64,000 nt of DNA from CAVVPY01 sp963750295 (GTDB taxonomy: Bacteria; Actinomycetota; Actinomycetes; Mycobacteriales; Jatrophihabitantaceae): NCBI GenBank assembly GCA_963750295.1, contig CAVVPY010000001.1:2108001-2172000 (forward strand). Reading direction: 5' to 3'. Of this stretch, positions 1-10,174 are shown in pieces. The notes below the pieces were generated by a model that ran no database searches, had not been told where the DNA came from, and saw nothing but the letters and a program-made list of their open reading frames with translations. Position numbers and translations under genes: made by a program. Position 1 is the first letter of the stretch. Each line of letters begins with the position of its first letter.

Positions 1-2
1 AC

Positions 3-128
3 TGCACGCTGGCGCGCGGGCCGGCGCACGGCATCCCGCTCGCCGAGCCCGTCCCGGTCTACATCGCCGACCTCGTGACGATCGTGGTCGGTCGAGGCGT
101 GGTCGCGTCGGTTCCGCTCGGCGGCTGA
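3..128 (+). CDS. C-terminal fragment of an unrecognised protein
   Basis: An open frame enters from the left edge and ends at a TGA. It gives about 41 residues, with a hydrophobic VPVYIADLVTIVVG stretch near the end. The start lies outside the window. The next gene begins 18 nt later on the same strand, so the two could be cotranscribed. I do not recognise a family. The hydrophobic segment is only faintly like the C-terminal part of some L,D-transpeptidase-type proteins, which is too weak to use. The main support is position: an open frame ending just before a clear gene. Confidence 0.35.
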   Translation, partial: CTLARGPAHGIPLAEPVPVYIADLVTIVVGRGVVASVPLGG

Positions 129-146
129 CCTCGCGATACTGGCTTG

Positions 147-515
147 GTGCTCGACCACATCTCGATCCAGTGCGCCGATCTGCCGGCCAGCGCCGCGTTC
201 TACGACGCCGTCCTGTCCACGCTCGGCGGGCGGCGAGTCTTCGACCAGTACGGCGTGATCGGTTACGGCCGCGACTTCCCGACGTTCTGGCTCGGCCCCC
301 AGCAGACCGGGTCCGGGTTCCGCGAGACGCACCTCGCCTTCACCGCGGCCGACCGTGCCGCGGTGGACGCGTTCTTCGCCGCCGCGACGTCGGCAGGCGC
401 CGAAGTACTGTTCGAGCCTGCCGTCCACCCGGAGTACCACGCCGACTACTACGGCGCATTCGTGCGCGACCCGGACGGCAACAACGTCGAGGCGGTCTGT
501 CACACGCCGGCGTGA
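147..515 (+). CDS. VOC family protein (glyoxalase/dioxygenase fold)
   Basis: A 122-residue single-domain vicinal-oxygen-chelate protein. It opens with LDHISIQCADLPASAAFYD, the first beta-alpha unit of the fold, and ends with YYGAFVRDPDGNNVEAVCH, the usual closing strand with a metal-ligand Glu. Family members bind a divalent metal and include glyoxalases, extradiol dioxygenases and antibiotic-binding proteins. The substrate cannot be told from sequence. I prefer GTG 147 over TTG 144 because the domain starts directly after it. It converges on lepA, with only a tandem hairpin element between them. Confidence 0.85.
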   Translation: MLDHISIQCADLPASAAFYDAVLSTLGGRRVFDQYGVIGYGRDFPTFWLGPQQTGSGFRETHLAFTAADRAAVDAFFAAATSAGAEVLFEPAVHPEYHADYYGAFVRDPDGNNVEAVCHTPA

Positions 516-524
516 CCAGCCGAC

Positions 525-651
525 CTTTCCCCGCCTGCGATCGGCCTGCGGCCCCACACCCGACCACAAGCGGGGAAACCGGCCGCAGCTTTCCCCGCCT
601 GCGGTCGGCCTGCGGCCCCACACCCGACCACAAGCGGGGAAACCGCCGCCG

Positions 652-652
<1 letters not shown>
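525..652. repeat. Two tandem copies of a 64-bp foldback element
   Basis: Two 64-bp copies (525-588 and 589-652) differ at one base in their first 56 positions. Each copy begins with TTTCCCCGC and carries GCGGGGAAA about 50 nt later, so each RNA could fold into its own hairpin. They fill the space between two convergent stop codons (VOC and lepA) and could act as a bidirectional terminator. A similarly built element at 59602 sits between co-directional genes, so termination may not be the whole explanation. Confidence 0.8.
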
Positions 653-2502
<1,850 letters not shown>

Positions 2503-2581
2503 GGCGTGGTCCTGGTCCTAGAGCGGGCAATACGTCCATGGTCGCACGCCCGTCCGCCCGGCGGCGGGTTAGCCTGCACGC

Positions 2582-3577
2582 ATGCGCGAGATCGTCGTGC
2601 TTTCCGGCAACGCCCACCGGCCGCTGGCCGAGGCGATCTGTGCTGCCCTCGGCGTGCCGCTGTCGCACACGGACATCAAGCGGTTCAGCAACGACTGCCT
2701 GTGGGTGCAACTGCAGGAGAACTGCCGCCAGCGCGATGTGTACGTCGTCCAGCCGCTCGTCCCGCCGACCCAGGAGCACCTGGTCGAGCTGCTGCTCATG
2801 CTCGACGCCGCGCGCGGAGCGTCGGCGGCGTCGATCACGGCGGTGATCCCGCACTACGCGTACGCGCGGTCGGACAAGAAGGACGCCTCGCGCATCTCGA
2901 TCGCCGGCCGGCTGGTCGCCGACATGCTGACGACGGCGGGCGCGAACCGGGTGCTGACGATGACGCTGCACGCGCCGCAGGTGCACGGCTTCTTCTCCGT
3001 CCCGGTCGATCATCTGACCGCGATCGGCGAACTGGCCGACCACTTCCGCGGCCACGACCTGTCCAACACCGTCGTCGTGTCGCCGGATCTCGGCAATGCC
3101 AAGACCGCGACCCAGTTCGCGCGGCTGCTCGGGCTGCCGGTGGCGGCCGGGCAGCAAGCAGCGAGCTGTCCGACGACACGGTCGTCATCGACGCGATCGT
3201 CGGCGACGTGCGCGGCAAGCGCGCCATCGTCCTCGACGACGAGATCGCGACCGGCGGATCGATCGTCGAGCTGCTCGACCGGCTCGCCGAGCAGGACTGC
3301 GACGACCGTCGCCATCGCCTGCACGCACGGGCTGTTCGCAGGCAAGGCGATGCCGCGGCTGCACGACCACCCGAGCGTGAGCGAGATCGTCACGACCGAC
3401 ACCGTTCCGCCACCGGCGGGTGACTGGCCGCGCCTGACCATCCGGTCGGTGGCGCCGTTGTTCGCCAAGGCGATCTCGCGCATCCACGGCGGCGAGTCGA
3501 TCAGCAGCCTGTTCGACGGTGTCGACCCGGCGCACGGCCCGCCCCAGCCCCAGTTGCCCTTCGGCGCGAGCGGCTGA
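2582..3577 (+). CDS. Ribose-phosphate diphosphokinase (PRPP synthetase), frame-disrupted
   Basis: Makes PRPP from ribose 5-phosphate and ATP. About 330 residues with MREIVVLSGNAHRPLAEAI at the N-terminus, the flexible-loop region YAYARSDKKD, the ribose-phosphate site VVVSPDLGNAKTA, and the PRPP loop VLDDEIATGGS. Three one-base insertions near 3151, 3166 and 3301 cancel out: the frame leaves and then returns, and the missing stretch is readable in the other frame. The PRPP loop differs from the VDDMIDTGGT type of the main actinobacterial enzyme, so this may be a second, divergent paralogue. The gene diverges from lepA, 79 nt away. Confidence 0.85.
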   Translation: MREIVVLSGNAHRPLAEAICAALGVPLSHTDIKRFSNDCLWVQLQENCRQRDVYVVQPLVPPTQEHLVELLLMLDAARGASAASITAVIPHYAYARSDKKDASRISIAGRLVADMLTTAGANRVLTMTLHAPQVHGFFSVPVDHLTAIGELADHFRGHDLSNTVVVSPDLGNAKTATQFARLLGLPVAAGQQAASCPTTRSSSTRSSATCAASAPSSSTTRSRPADRSSSCSTGSPSRTATTVAIACTHGLFAGKAMPRLHDHPSVSEIVTTDTVPPPAGDWPRLTIRSVAPLFAKAISRIHGGESISSLFDGVDPAHGPPQPQLPFGASG

Positions 3578-3638
3578 TCCTCGCTCCCCGAAGGGGTGAC
3601 CGAGTTCGCACCAATCGGGATCGGGCAGGATAGCGGCC

Positions 3639-4018
3639 ATGACCGCCCCTACGGACCCCCGCGCCGTTGCCGAATACAAGGTGCCCGCAGTCGAGCTCAA
3701 GGTCGGCGACGTCGTCGACGTCGGCGACCAGGACTGGCAGGCAGGTCATCGGCGTCTACCGCACCGCGGCCGAGGCCAAGGACGAGAAGGTCCGCAAGGT
3801 CGTCCAGTCCCTCGACGGGCGCTACGTCCTGGCGCAGCTGACCGACATCGAGCCCGGTGGACGGCGGCGTCTACTTCGCCGCCGGCCTGGCGATGGTGAC
3901 CGGCGACGACTCGACCGCCGACCGGACGGTCGCCGAGGTCATCAGCACCGAGGACGGCGTCCGGACCTACCTGTTCACGAAGTTCGAGCTGGTCACCGTC
4001 CGGGGCTCGCGGGCCTGA
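3639..4018 (+). CDS. Small conserved-looking protein of unknown function, frame-disrupted
   Basis: ATG start. Joining three frames gives about 124 residues beginning MTAPTDPRAVAEYKVPAVEL and ending FTKFELVTVRGSRA. Breaks lie near 3740 (a repeated GCAG) and 3860 (extra G; removing it gives DIEPVDGGVYFAAG). The coding signal is convincing: codon third positions are GC-rich throughout and the joined product is acidic and soluble. I recognise no domain. It lies between a PRPP synthetase and rpsT on the same strand; no functional link is evident. Confidence 0.6.
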
Positions 4019-4144
4019 CGTTCCGGCGGGAATTTGGGCGCACATGGGCGCCGCTGGTAACCTGGCGAGGTTGCCTGTGCGGCGGTCCGCCGTCCGCGTG
4101 GGACGCAATCTGAACTTTCCTACGACTCCTCGAGGCTGTCTTTC

Positions 4145-4407
4145 GTGGCGAACATCAAGTCCCAGATCAAGCGCATCCGCACCAACGAGGTCGCGCGCCT
4201 GCGCAACAAGCAGGTCAAGTCCGCGCTGAAGACCTCCGTGCGCCGCTTCCGTGAGGCCGCCGACGCCGGCAACAGCGACGAGGCGCTCGTGGCGATCGAG
4301 CGCCGCCTCGCGCCAGCTCGACAAGGCAGCCAGCAAGGGTGTCATCCACCGCAACCAGGCCGCCAACCGCAAGTCGGCGATGGCCACCGCAGGCCAACGC
4401 TCTCTGA
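4145..4407 (+). CDS. rpsT: 30S ribosomal protein S20, frame-disrupted
   Basis: A 16S-binding primary assembly protein of the small subunit. GTG start, then ANIKSQIKRIRTNEVARLRNKQ and, later, KGVIHRNQAANRKSAMATA, both diagnostic for S20. Extra bases near 4313 and 4392 break the frame. Removing both gives a protein of about 87 residues ending ANAL at TGA 4405-4407, the family's normal size and end. The neighbour holA converges on it, as in other actinobacteria. A strong hairpin follows 38 nt downstream. Confidence 0.93.
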
Positions 4408-4445
4408 CCTTTCGCTCCTCGCAGTACCCGCCCGGCTGGCAGACC

Positions 4446-4481
4446 GAGCCCGCGATCGCTCCTCATGAGCGGCGCGGGCTC
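4446..4481. terminator. Hairpin terminator after rpsT
   Basis: GAGCCCGCG (4446-4454) pairs with CGCGGGCTC (4473-4481), and inside it CGCTC pairs with GAGCG around a 5-nt loop. There is no clear T-run, common in GC-rich actinobacteria. Its place between convergent rpsT and holA suggests it serves both strands. Confidence 0.6.
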
Positions 4482-4577
4482 CGTGCTGTTCGGGGGCGGT
4501 GCTGTTCGGGGCGGTGTTGGTCCGGGCCTGTTGCGGGTCCGGCCCGTCTCCGGTCCGGCCTGTCGCGGTCCGGAACC
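4482..4577. repeat. Short direct repeats between rpsT and holA
   Basis: GTGCTGTTCGGGG occurs twice in tandem at 4482-4512. Several GGTCCGG heptamers follow up to about 4572. No gene is visible here. The block looks like a slippage-expanded intergenic spacer. Confidence 0.5.
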
Positions 4578-4583
4578 CCTCGG

Positions 4584-5588
4584 CTAACGCGCGGGCGTGT
4601 TTCGGGCCGCGGCCAGTGCGCGCACCGTCCGCTCGAGCGCGTACGCCGGGTCGACCGCCGCACCCTTCACATCTGCGTTGAGCGTGGCGACCTGCTGCAG
4701 CGCCAGCCGGACCCCCGGTTCGGTCCACCCCCGCGACTGACCCTGGGCGCGCTTCACCTTCCACGGCGGCAAGCCCAGCCGCGAGGCGAGCTGGTATGGA
4801 TCGCCGCGTCCCGCCGAGGCCACGCGGGCGATCGTGCGCACACCATCGGCGACCGCGTCGGCGATCACGACGTGCGGCACACCCACGCCGAGTGCGTAGC
4901 GCAGCGCCTCGAGCGCGCCGGCCGCATTGCCGACGACGGCCAGGTCCGCGACGGCGAACCCGCTGACCTCGGCGCGGCCGGTGTGATAGGCCCGCACCAG
5001 GTCCACGTCCACCGTGCCGCCGGAATCACTCACCAGTTGTGCTGCGACTGCGGCCAGTTCGCGCAGGTCACTGCCCACCGCGTCCACCAGCGCCCCGACC
5101 GCCTCGGGCGCGATCCGGCCACCGGCCCGGCGCACCTCGGCGCGGACGAAATCGGCTCGTTCGTCAGGACGGGTCAGTTTCGTGCACGGGATCTCGAGCG
5201 CCCCCGTCCTTGCGGGCGGCCTCGAGCAACGCCTTGCCCTTCGCGCCCCCGGCGTGGTGCAGGACCAGTCGTGGTGTCCTCGGTCGGATCGTCGAGATAG
5301 GGGGCCAGGACGGCAAGGGCGGCCACCCGCACGTCCTGCGCCGTGCGGATCGACCACTACTCGCGCGCCGCCGAACAGCGACGGGCCGAGCAGTTCGTGC
5401 AGTTCGGGGCCCTCGATCTCGGTACCGGCGCGTTCGGTCAGTTCGACATCCGCGCCGCCTGCGGACCGGCGGGCGGCGGTGACCGCGCTGACTGCCCGGG
5501 CGACGAGTAGTTCCTCATCGCCCACGAGCAGCACCGTTGCCGGTAGCGGATCCGGGAGTTGGTCGACACTGACCGGACGCGCTGCCAT
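4584..5588 (-). CDS. holA: DNA polymerase III delta subunit, frame-disrupted
   Basis: Clamp-loader subunit that opens the beta clamp. N-terminus MAARPVSVDQLPDPLPATVLLVGDEELLVARAVSAV matches actinobacterial HolA. The C-terminal region carries the collar domain (LGLPPWKVKRAQGQSRGW... ALERTVRALAAARN). Three one-base insertions near 5351, 5269 and 5204 scramble about 50 residues in the middle; removing them gives RTAQDVRVAALAVLAPYLDD followed by LVLHHAGGAKGKALLEAARKDG. Joined length is about 333 residues. It lies just downstream of comEC on the same strand, as in M. tuberculosis and Streptomyces. Confidence 0.9.
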   Translation of the reverse strand: MAARPVSVDQLPDPLPATVLLVGDEELLVARAVSAVTAARRSAGGADVELTERAGTEIEGPELHELLGPSLFGGARVVVDPHGAGRAGGRPCRPGPLSRRSDRGHHDWSCTTPGARRARRCSRPPARTGALEIPCTKLTRPDERADFVRAEVRRAGGRIAPEAVGALVDAVGSDLRELAAVAAQLVSDSGGTVDVDLVRAYHTGRAEVSGFAVADLAVVGNAAGALEALRYALGVGVPHVVIADAVADGVRTIARVASAGRGDPYQLASRLGLPPWKVKRAQGQSRGWTEPGVRLALQQVATLNADVKGAAVDPAYALERTVRALAAARNTPAR

Positions 5589-8059
5589 GGGCCCATCCTG
5601 GCACCCACAGCAGACAGGTCGACGCGGCGCGGTAGCGCGGTCTCGCCCGCGAGCGTCCCCCGCGGCGGTGTGCCCGGGGCCGACACCGGTGCCGACACCG
5701 CCGACTCCGCCGCCGCCGAGGCGACGACGCGCGAGGCACCCCGGGTCACGGTGGTCAGTCGCGTCGCCGGCCCGACCACCGCGACGTCCCCGTCCCGATC
5801 GGTCCTGCGGACCGGCACCCCGAGGCGAGCCAACTCACCGAGCAGCAGTGGCGACGGGTGCCCGTAGTCGTTGCCCGCTCCTACGCTGATCACCGCGACG
5901 CGCGCCCGCACCGCCGCGAGGAACTGGGCCGAGGAGTACGCAGAACCGTGGTGCGGCACTTTGAGCACGTCCGCGCGCAGGTCCACGCCGGCATCGAGCA
6001 GCGCCTGCTGGGCCTCGACCTCGGCATCACCGGGCAGCAGGATGACGGTGCCGTCGATCGTCGCCCGCACCACGACCGAGGAGTTGTTCGGGTCCGACCG
6101 GGTGCCGTGGAAGGCAGTGACCGGGCCGAGGACGTCCAGCCGGACGCGACCAGCCGTGAACGAGCGGCCTGCCGTCACCGAGGTCACGGTGAGCCCGCGA
6201 GCCGAGGTCGCCGCTGCCACCGACTGCACGCCGGACACGGGCTCGGCGAGCGGACCGGTGACAACCCGGCCCACTCTCCGCTCGTGCAACACCCCGACGA
6301 TGCCGCCGACGTGGTCGAGGTGGTAGTGGGTGAGGACGAGTAGCGCCACCTCGCTCACGCCGAGATCGCGCAGGCAGCGGTCGATCGTGACGGCGTCCGG
6401 TCCCGCGTCGATCTCGACGGCGCTGTGACCGCCCGCGGCGAGGACGATGGCGTCACCCTGGCCGACGTCGCAGGCGACCATCAGCCAGCCCGGCGGTGGC
6501 CAGCCCGGCAGCACGACGCGCAGCGGGATCTGCACGAGGGCGGCCACGAGGACCGCAGCCGACAGCAGCCGGCCGAAGCCGGCGTGCAAGGCGAGCACCA
6601 CCAGCGCAGCCGACACCCCGAGCAGCAGCAGACCGCCGCCCGTGCCGCCGGGCCACGGGAGCGCCGCGCCGGGTAGCGCGCCGAGGTGGTCCCCGACCCA
6701 GACCAGCCAGCGACATGGCCAACCGGCCAGGTCGGCGCACACCCGGCCGGCCCCGAGCCACCACGGGGCGAGCAGCGCGGCGGCGAAGCCGAGCACCGTC
6801 GCCGGGGCGACGACCGGCTCGGCCAGGACGTTCGCAGGTACCGCGACGACGCTGATGCGGCCCGAGATCGCCGCGATCACCGGCGCCGTGACCAGATGAG
6901 CCGCGGCAGCGACCGCGACCGCCTCGGCCATGCCGAGCGGCACCCCGCGCCGGCGCAGCGCCGCCGCCCACGACGGCGCGAGGACGAGCAGCGCGGCAGT
7001 GGCGAGCGCGGACATCGCGAACCCGACGTCGGCCGCCAGGGCCGGATCCCAGAGCAGCAACCCCAGGACCGCTGCGGACAGGGCCGGGACGGCTTGTCTG
7101 GGACGCCCGGTCGCCAGCGAGACCAGGGCGATCGCAGCCATGAGCGCGGCACGCAGGACGCTCGGCGACGGCCGGGCCACGACGACGAAGGCGACCAGCA
7201 CCAGTCCCCCGACCAGCGCGCACACCCAGGGCCGGACGCGCCGCCAGCGCAGCACCAGCAGCACCGTCCCAACGACGATCGAGCAGTTCGTCCCCGACAC
7301 GGCGATCAGGTGCGTCAGGCCGGCGACGCGGAATCGCTCCACCAGGACGGGGTCGAGATCGGCCGTATCACCGTCGACCAGGCCCGGAAGCAGCCCGCGC
7401 TCGGGGTCAGGCAGACCCGCTGCCGCCACGCGCAGCGAACCGCGCACCGTTCCCGCTGCGCGTTGCCACCACGGTGGGCGACCGAGCAGCACCGGTGGCG
7501 AGCGCGCGAACACGACCGTCTCGGTCGAGGACGGGTCGAGCGCGGGCGCCAACGTCGCATCCACGCGCACCTGCTGACCAGGCAGCACGTCCCGCCACGG
7601 GGCGGCCTCGGCGAGCACCAGCAGGTCGCCTCCCACGCGCCAGCGACGTCCGGCCGACGTGACGGCGGTGGCGTGGCCGGTCACCGCGACGCGCGAGGCC
7701 CCGCTCGGACCCCGTGCCGCGAGCGCATGCGGGTCGCCGGTCACGGTGAACTCGACCGTCGCGGACTGATGGTGGGCCGCGAGATTGCTGAGTGGTGACG
7801 CGCGCGCCAGTGCCGAGCGACCCGCGAACGGGACGAGCACCAGCGCCACGCAGAACCCGACGAGCGCGAGCGCGTTCGCCACGCGGACGCCCGCACCGTC
7901 GCGCCGGCGACCGGACACCAGAACCGGCCACACCAGTGCGAGGGCACCGGACGCGGCGGCGACGACGCTCACCACGAGCACTGTGGCCACCGACCGGCCG
8001 AGGCAGCACACGAGAACGAACCACGCGGCGGCGGCTCCGAGCGCCAGCCGGACGTCCAT
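5438..8059 (-). CDS. comEC: ComEC/Rec2 DNA-uptake channel
   Basis: Inner-membrane channel for single-stranded DNA entry. From ATG 8059 the protein has an N-terminal pair of hydrophobic helices, a soluble OB-like region, the competence membrane domain (GLTHLIAVSGTNCSIVVG and many helices), and a C-terminal metallo-beta-lactamase domain (VACDVGQGDAIV, THYHLDHVGG, LKVPHHGS). ATG 8059 is preferred over ATG 8212 because the extra 51 residues would be encoded by an intergenic palindrome. The frame runs about 150 bp into holA before stopping. The last recognisable ComEC residues lie near 5640, so the true stop has probably been masked by a base error. comEA lies upstream. Confidence 0.9.
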   Translation of the reverse strand: MDVRLALGAAAAWFVLVCCLGRSVATVLVVSVVAAASGALALVWPVLVSGRRRDGAGVRVANALALVGFCVALVLVPFAGRSALARASPLSNLAAHHQSATVEFTVTGDPHALAARGPSGASRVAVTGHATAVTSAGRRWRVGGDLLVLAEAAPWRDVLPGQQVRVDATLAPALDPSSTETVVFARSPPVLLGRPPWWQRAAGTVRGSLRVAAAGLPDPERGLLPGLVDGDTADLDPVLVERFRVAGLTHLIAVSGTNCSIVVGTVLLVLRWRRVRPWVCALVGGLVLVAFVVVARPSPSVLRAALMAAIALVSLATGRPRQAVPALSAAVLGLLLWDPALAADVGFAMSALATAALLVLAPSWAAALRRRGVPLGMAEAVAVAAAAHLVTAPVIAAISGRISVVAVPANVLAEPVVAPATVLGFAAALLAPWWLGAGRVCADLAGWPCRWLVWVGDHLGALPGAALPWPGGTGGGLLLLGVSAALVVLALHAGFGRLLSAAVLVAALVQIPLRVVLPGWPPPGWLMVACDVGQGDAIVLAAGGHSAVEIDAGPDAVTIDRCLRDLGVSEVALLVLTHYHLDHVGGIVGVLHERRVGRVVTGPLAEPVSGVQSVAAATSARGLTVTSVTAGRSFTAGRVRLDVLGPVTAFHGTRSDPNNSSVVVRATIDGTVILLPGDAEVEAQQALLDAGVDLRADVLKVPHHGSAYSSAQFLAAVRARVAVISVGAGNDYGHPSPLLLGELARLGVPVRRTDRDGDVAVVGPATRLTTVTRGASRVVASAAAESAVSAPVSAPGTPPRGTLAGETALPRRVDLSAVGARMGPWQRVRSVSTNSRIRYRQRCCSWAMRNYSSPGQSARSPPPAGPQAARMSN

Positions 8060-8169
8060 CGGGCCGGACGGGGCTGGTACTACACCGGCGGGTGCACGGG
8101 AGTCGAGACGGGATCGCGACCCGCCGCTACCGAGCCCGGCCACCGGGCCGTGACCTCGCGACGCCGAAA

Positions 8170-8219
8170 CGATCTTGTGCAGACCCGCGCGCGCCTGCCA
8201 GCGTGTCTGCACAAGATCG
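8170..8219. repeat. Intergenic palindrome between comEA and comEC
   Basis: CGATCTTGTGCAGAC (8170-8184) is perfectly complementary to GTCTGCACAAGATCG (8205-8219), with a 20-nt GC-rich loop. It belongs to the same architectural class as the foldbacks near 525, 18447, 25847, 45449 and 59602. It lies between co-directional genes, so it could lower comEC expression relative to comEA. Confidence 0.75.
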
Positions 8220-8245
8220 CGAGCTGGTCGTCGGCACGCCCCTGC

Positions 8246-9016
8246 TCACAGCGTGACCAGATCCTTGATCGCGGCGAACTTTGCCGGTCCGATCCCGCTG
8301 ACCTCCTGCAGTTGATCGACCGACGTGAATTGTCCGTGCTGGTCGCGCCAGTCGAGGATGTTCTGGGCGAGCACCGGCCCGACGCCCGGCAGCGTGTCGA
8401 GCACCTCCAGGCCAGCCGTGTTCAGATCGACCACAGCACCGGTGCTCGGCGCGGAGGTCGCACCCGGGTTCGCCGCCATGCCCGGCGGTCCGGTGTTCAG
8501 CCCGACCACGATCTGTTGGCCGTCCTGCACCGGCGCGGCCAGGTTGATCGTCACCGTGTCGACGCCACGCCGCACCCCGCCCGCGGCCGCGACCGCGTCG
8601 AAGACCCTCGATCCGGCCGGCAGCCGATAGATCCCCGGATGCACGACCTTCCCGGCCACGTCGACGACGAGTTGGGACGCCGCGCCCGCCGCCGAGGTCG
8701 TGCCCGACCCGTCCGGCGCGGGGTCCGCGGACATCGGCAGGTCGGCGAGCGCACCGGCCGGCGCCGAGACCGACGCACCCGCATCGATAGGCGCCTGGGT
8801 GACGGCCACTGCCTCGGGACGCGAGCGCATCAACCACCACACGGTGACAACCACGGCGACGATCAGCGTCACCCCCAGGACCGCACCTGCCCGGCGCCCC
8901 GGATCCCAGCGAAACCGGTGCCGGCCGGCGTCAGCCGGCTCACCCGCAACGACGCCGAGCAGATCACGCACCCGCTGGGCCACCCGCGCCTGCTCATCCC
9001 GACCTCCGCCTCGCAT
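8246..9016 (-). CDS. comEA: ComEA-type DNA-binding protein (SLBB + helix-hairpin-helix)
   Basis: Membrane-anchored DNA receptor that feeds ComEC, 256 residues from ATG 9016 (MRGGGRDEQARVAQRVRDLLG). One transmembrane helix near residues 45-65 (GAVLGVTLIVAVVVTVWWLM). Then a SLBB domain (VDVAGKVVHPGIYRLPAGSRVFDAV) and a C-terminal double helix-hairpin-helix (VDLNTAGLEVLDTLPGVGPVLAQNI; GIGPAKFAAIKDLV). A longer upstream extension is possible by frame alone but overlaps the divergent SRPBCC gene and has no domain. comEA-comEC-holA is a standard actinobacterial order. Confidence 0.92.
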   Translation of the reverse strand: MRGGGRDEQARVAQRVRDLLGVVAGEPADAGRHRFRWDPGRRAGAVLGVTLIVAVVVTVWWLMRSRPEAVAVTQAPIDAGASVSAPAGALADLPMSADPAPDGSGTTSAAGAASQLVVDVAGKVVHPGIYRLPAGSRVFDAVAAAGGVRRGVDTVTINLAAPVQDGQQIVVGLNTGPPGMAANPGATSAPSTGAVVDLNTAGLEVLDTLPGVGPVLAQNILDWRDQHGQFTSVDQLQEVSGIGPAKFAAIKDLVTL

Positions 9017-9184
9017 CTGCCCGACGCTAGGTACGACGGCGCGGCTGCTGCGGTGTGCCGTGTGCCCGTGTGGACAGCCGTCGATGGTGTGGACAGTCAC
9101 GCCCGGGTTGTCAGGCCGCACTGGTATCCGGGGACGCCGACCGGGTACCTCCTCGCTACACCGCCGAGAGGGGCACCCACCATC

Positions 9185-9631
9185 GTGATCAAGGTCGAGC
9201 GCAGTTTCGACGTCAATAGGCAGCCCGACATCGTCGTGAACTACTTGAAGGACTTCGCCAACGCCGTCGAATGGGACCCAGGCACGAAGCGCTGCGTCCA
9301 GCAGGACACCGGCCCGATCCAGGTCGGCACCACCTGGGACAACGTGTCCGAGATCCGCGGCCGCGAGACCGAGTTGACCTACCGCCTCACCCGGCTCGAA
9401 CCGGGCCACCTCATCTTCCAGGGGACCAACAAGACGGCAACCTCGACCGACGACATCACCATCACCGCGTCCGGCGACGGTGCGGGCAGCAGCATCACCT
9501 ACCGAGCCGAGATCCAGTTCAACGGGCTGGCGAAGCTGGCCGGGCCGTTCCTCGCGCGGGAGTTCGAGCGCCTCGGCGACGAGACGCGCGACAGCATCAT
9601 CGCGGCAGTGGCGCGGCTCAGCGCGACCTGA
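9185..9631 (+). CDS. SRPBCC family protein
   Basis: 148 residues from GTG 9185 (MIKVERSFDVNRQPDIVVNYL). The pattern is the START/polyketide-cyclase-like fold: an N-terminal strand, a short helix (VVNYLKDFANAVEWDPGT), long antiparallel strands, and a long C-terminal helix (LAREFERLGDETRDSIIAAVARL). Such proteins bind small hydrophobic ligands; the ligand is unknown. The stop codon lies inside the first unit of a 12-bp tandem repeat, so the tail may vary between strains. It converges on another SRPBCC gene that is not closely similar. Confidence 0.82.
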   Translation: MIKVERSFDVNRQPDIVVNYLKDFANAVEWDPGTKRCVQQDTGPIQVGTTWDNVSEIRGRETELTYRLTRLEPGHLIFQGTNKTATSTDDITITASGDGAGSSITYRAEIQFNGLAKLAGPFLAREFERLGDETRDSIIAAVARLSAT

Positions 9632-9682
9632 ACCGCAGCCTGAACCGCGACTTGAACCAAGCCCCGAACCGCGACCTGAACC
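9623..9682. repeat. Five-unit 12-bp tandem repeat
   Basis: Five adjoining 12-bp units of the form GCGACCTGAACC (units 1 and 5 identical, 2 and 3 with one or two changes, 4 with several). The repeat starts in the last codons of one SRPBCC gene and ends 16 nt before the stop of the next, so it fills the convergent gap. Confidence 0.85.
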
Positions 9683-9698
9683 GCTAGCGGCGCGAGGG

Positions 9699-10142
9699 TC
9701 ACCGGCCCCCTTCGAGGATCGCCTTGAGCCGGCGCAGATCCTTCTGGTTGGCCCTGCGCATGGCGGCTGCCAGCGCCGGCGCAGTCACCTTGCTGAAACC
9801 GGCGGGCTCGCCCTCGTTCTGGAGTGTCATCACCGTGGCGCCGCTCGGCGTGTCCACCCAGGAGTAGGTCGTCCGCATCGGGAACGGCCCGTTCTCGGTG
9901 CTCATCACGAACCGAACGTCCGGGACGACCTCGCGAACCTCGTAGGTGTAGGCGATCCGCCGGCCGAGGAAGTGCGCGACGAACGCGATCCGCGAACCCT
10001 CGACAGCCGGCGGGGGCGTCTGCCACTCGACCGACTTGATGTTCGCGTACCACTGGGTCACGTGGTCGGGGTCCGAGGCGTAGGCCGCGACCACCGGCCG
10101 CGCACAGGCGATTTCGATCGATGTCGTCACGTCCACCGACAT
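9699..10142 (-). CDS. SRPBCC family protein
   Basis: 147 residues from ATG 10142 (MSVDVTTSIEIACARPVVAAYASDPDHVTQWYANI). This is a typical START-like ligand-binding fold: N-terminal strand, helix with the DPDHVTQWYANI turn, antiparallel strands (RIAYTYEVREVVPDVRFVMST), and a C-terminal helix ending KDLRRLKAILEGG. A polyketide cyclase/dehydrase-like function is common for the family but not shown here. The start is 33 nt below the stop of the co-directional alcohol dehydrogenase, so the two may form an operon. Confidence 0.82.
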   Translation of the reverse strand: MSVDVTTSIEIACARPVVAAYASDPDHVTQWYANIKSVEWQTPPPAVEGSRIAFVAHFLGRRIAYTYEVREVVPDVRFVMSTENGPFPMRTTYSWVDTPSGATVMTLQNEGEPAGFSKVTAPALAAAMRRANQKDLRRLKAILEGGR

Positions 10143-10174
10143 GAGCCGATGGTAGATGCCGTCCCGTCCGTCAG

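Noticed and set aside
8060..8212. 51-residue N-terminal extension of ComEC
   Set aside because: It would be encoded by the intergenic palindrome and has no hydrophobic or conserved character.
9017..9409. 131-residue N-terminal extension of ComEA
   Set aside because: It lies antisense to the first half of the divergent SRPBCC gene and shows no domain; the ATG at 9016 gives a normal ComEA length.
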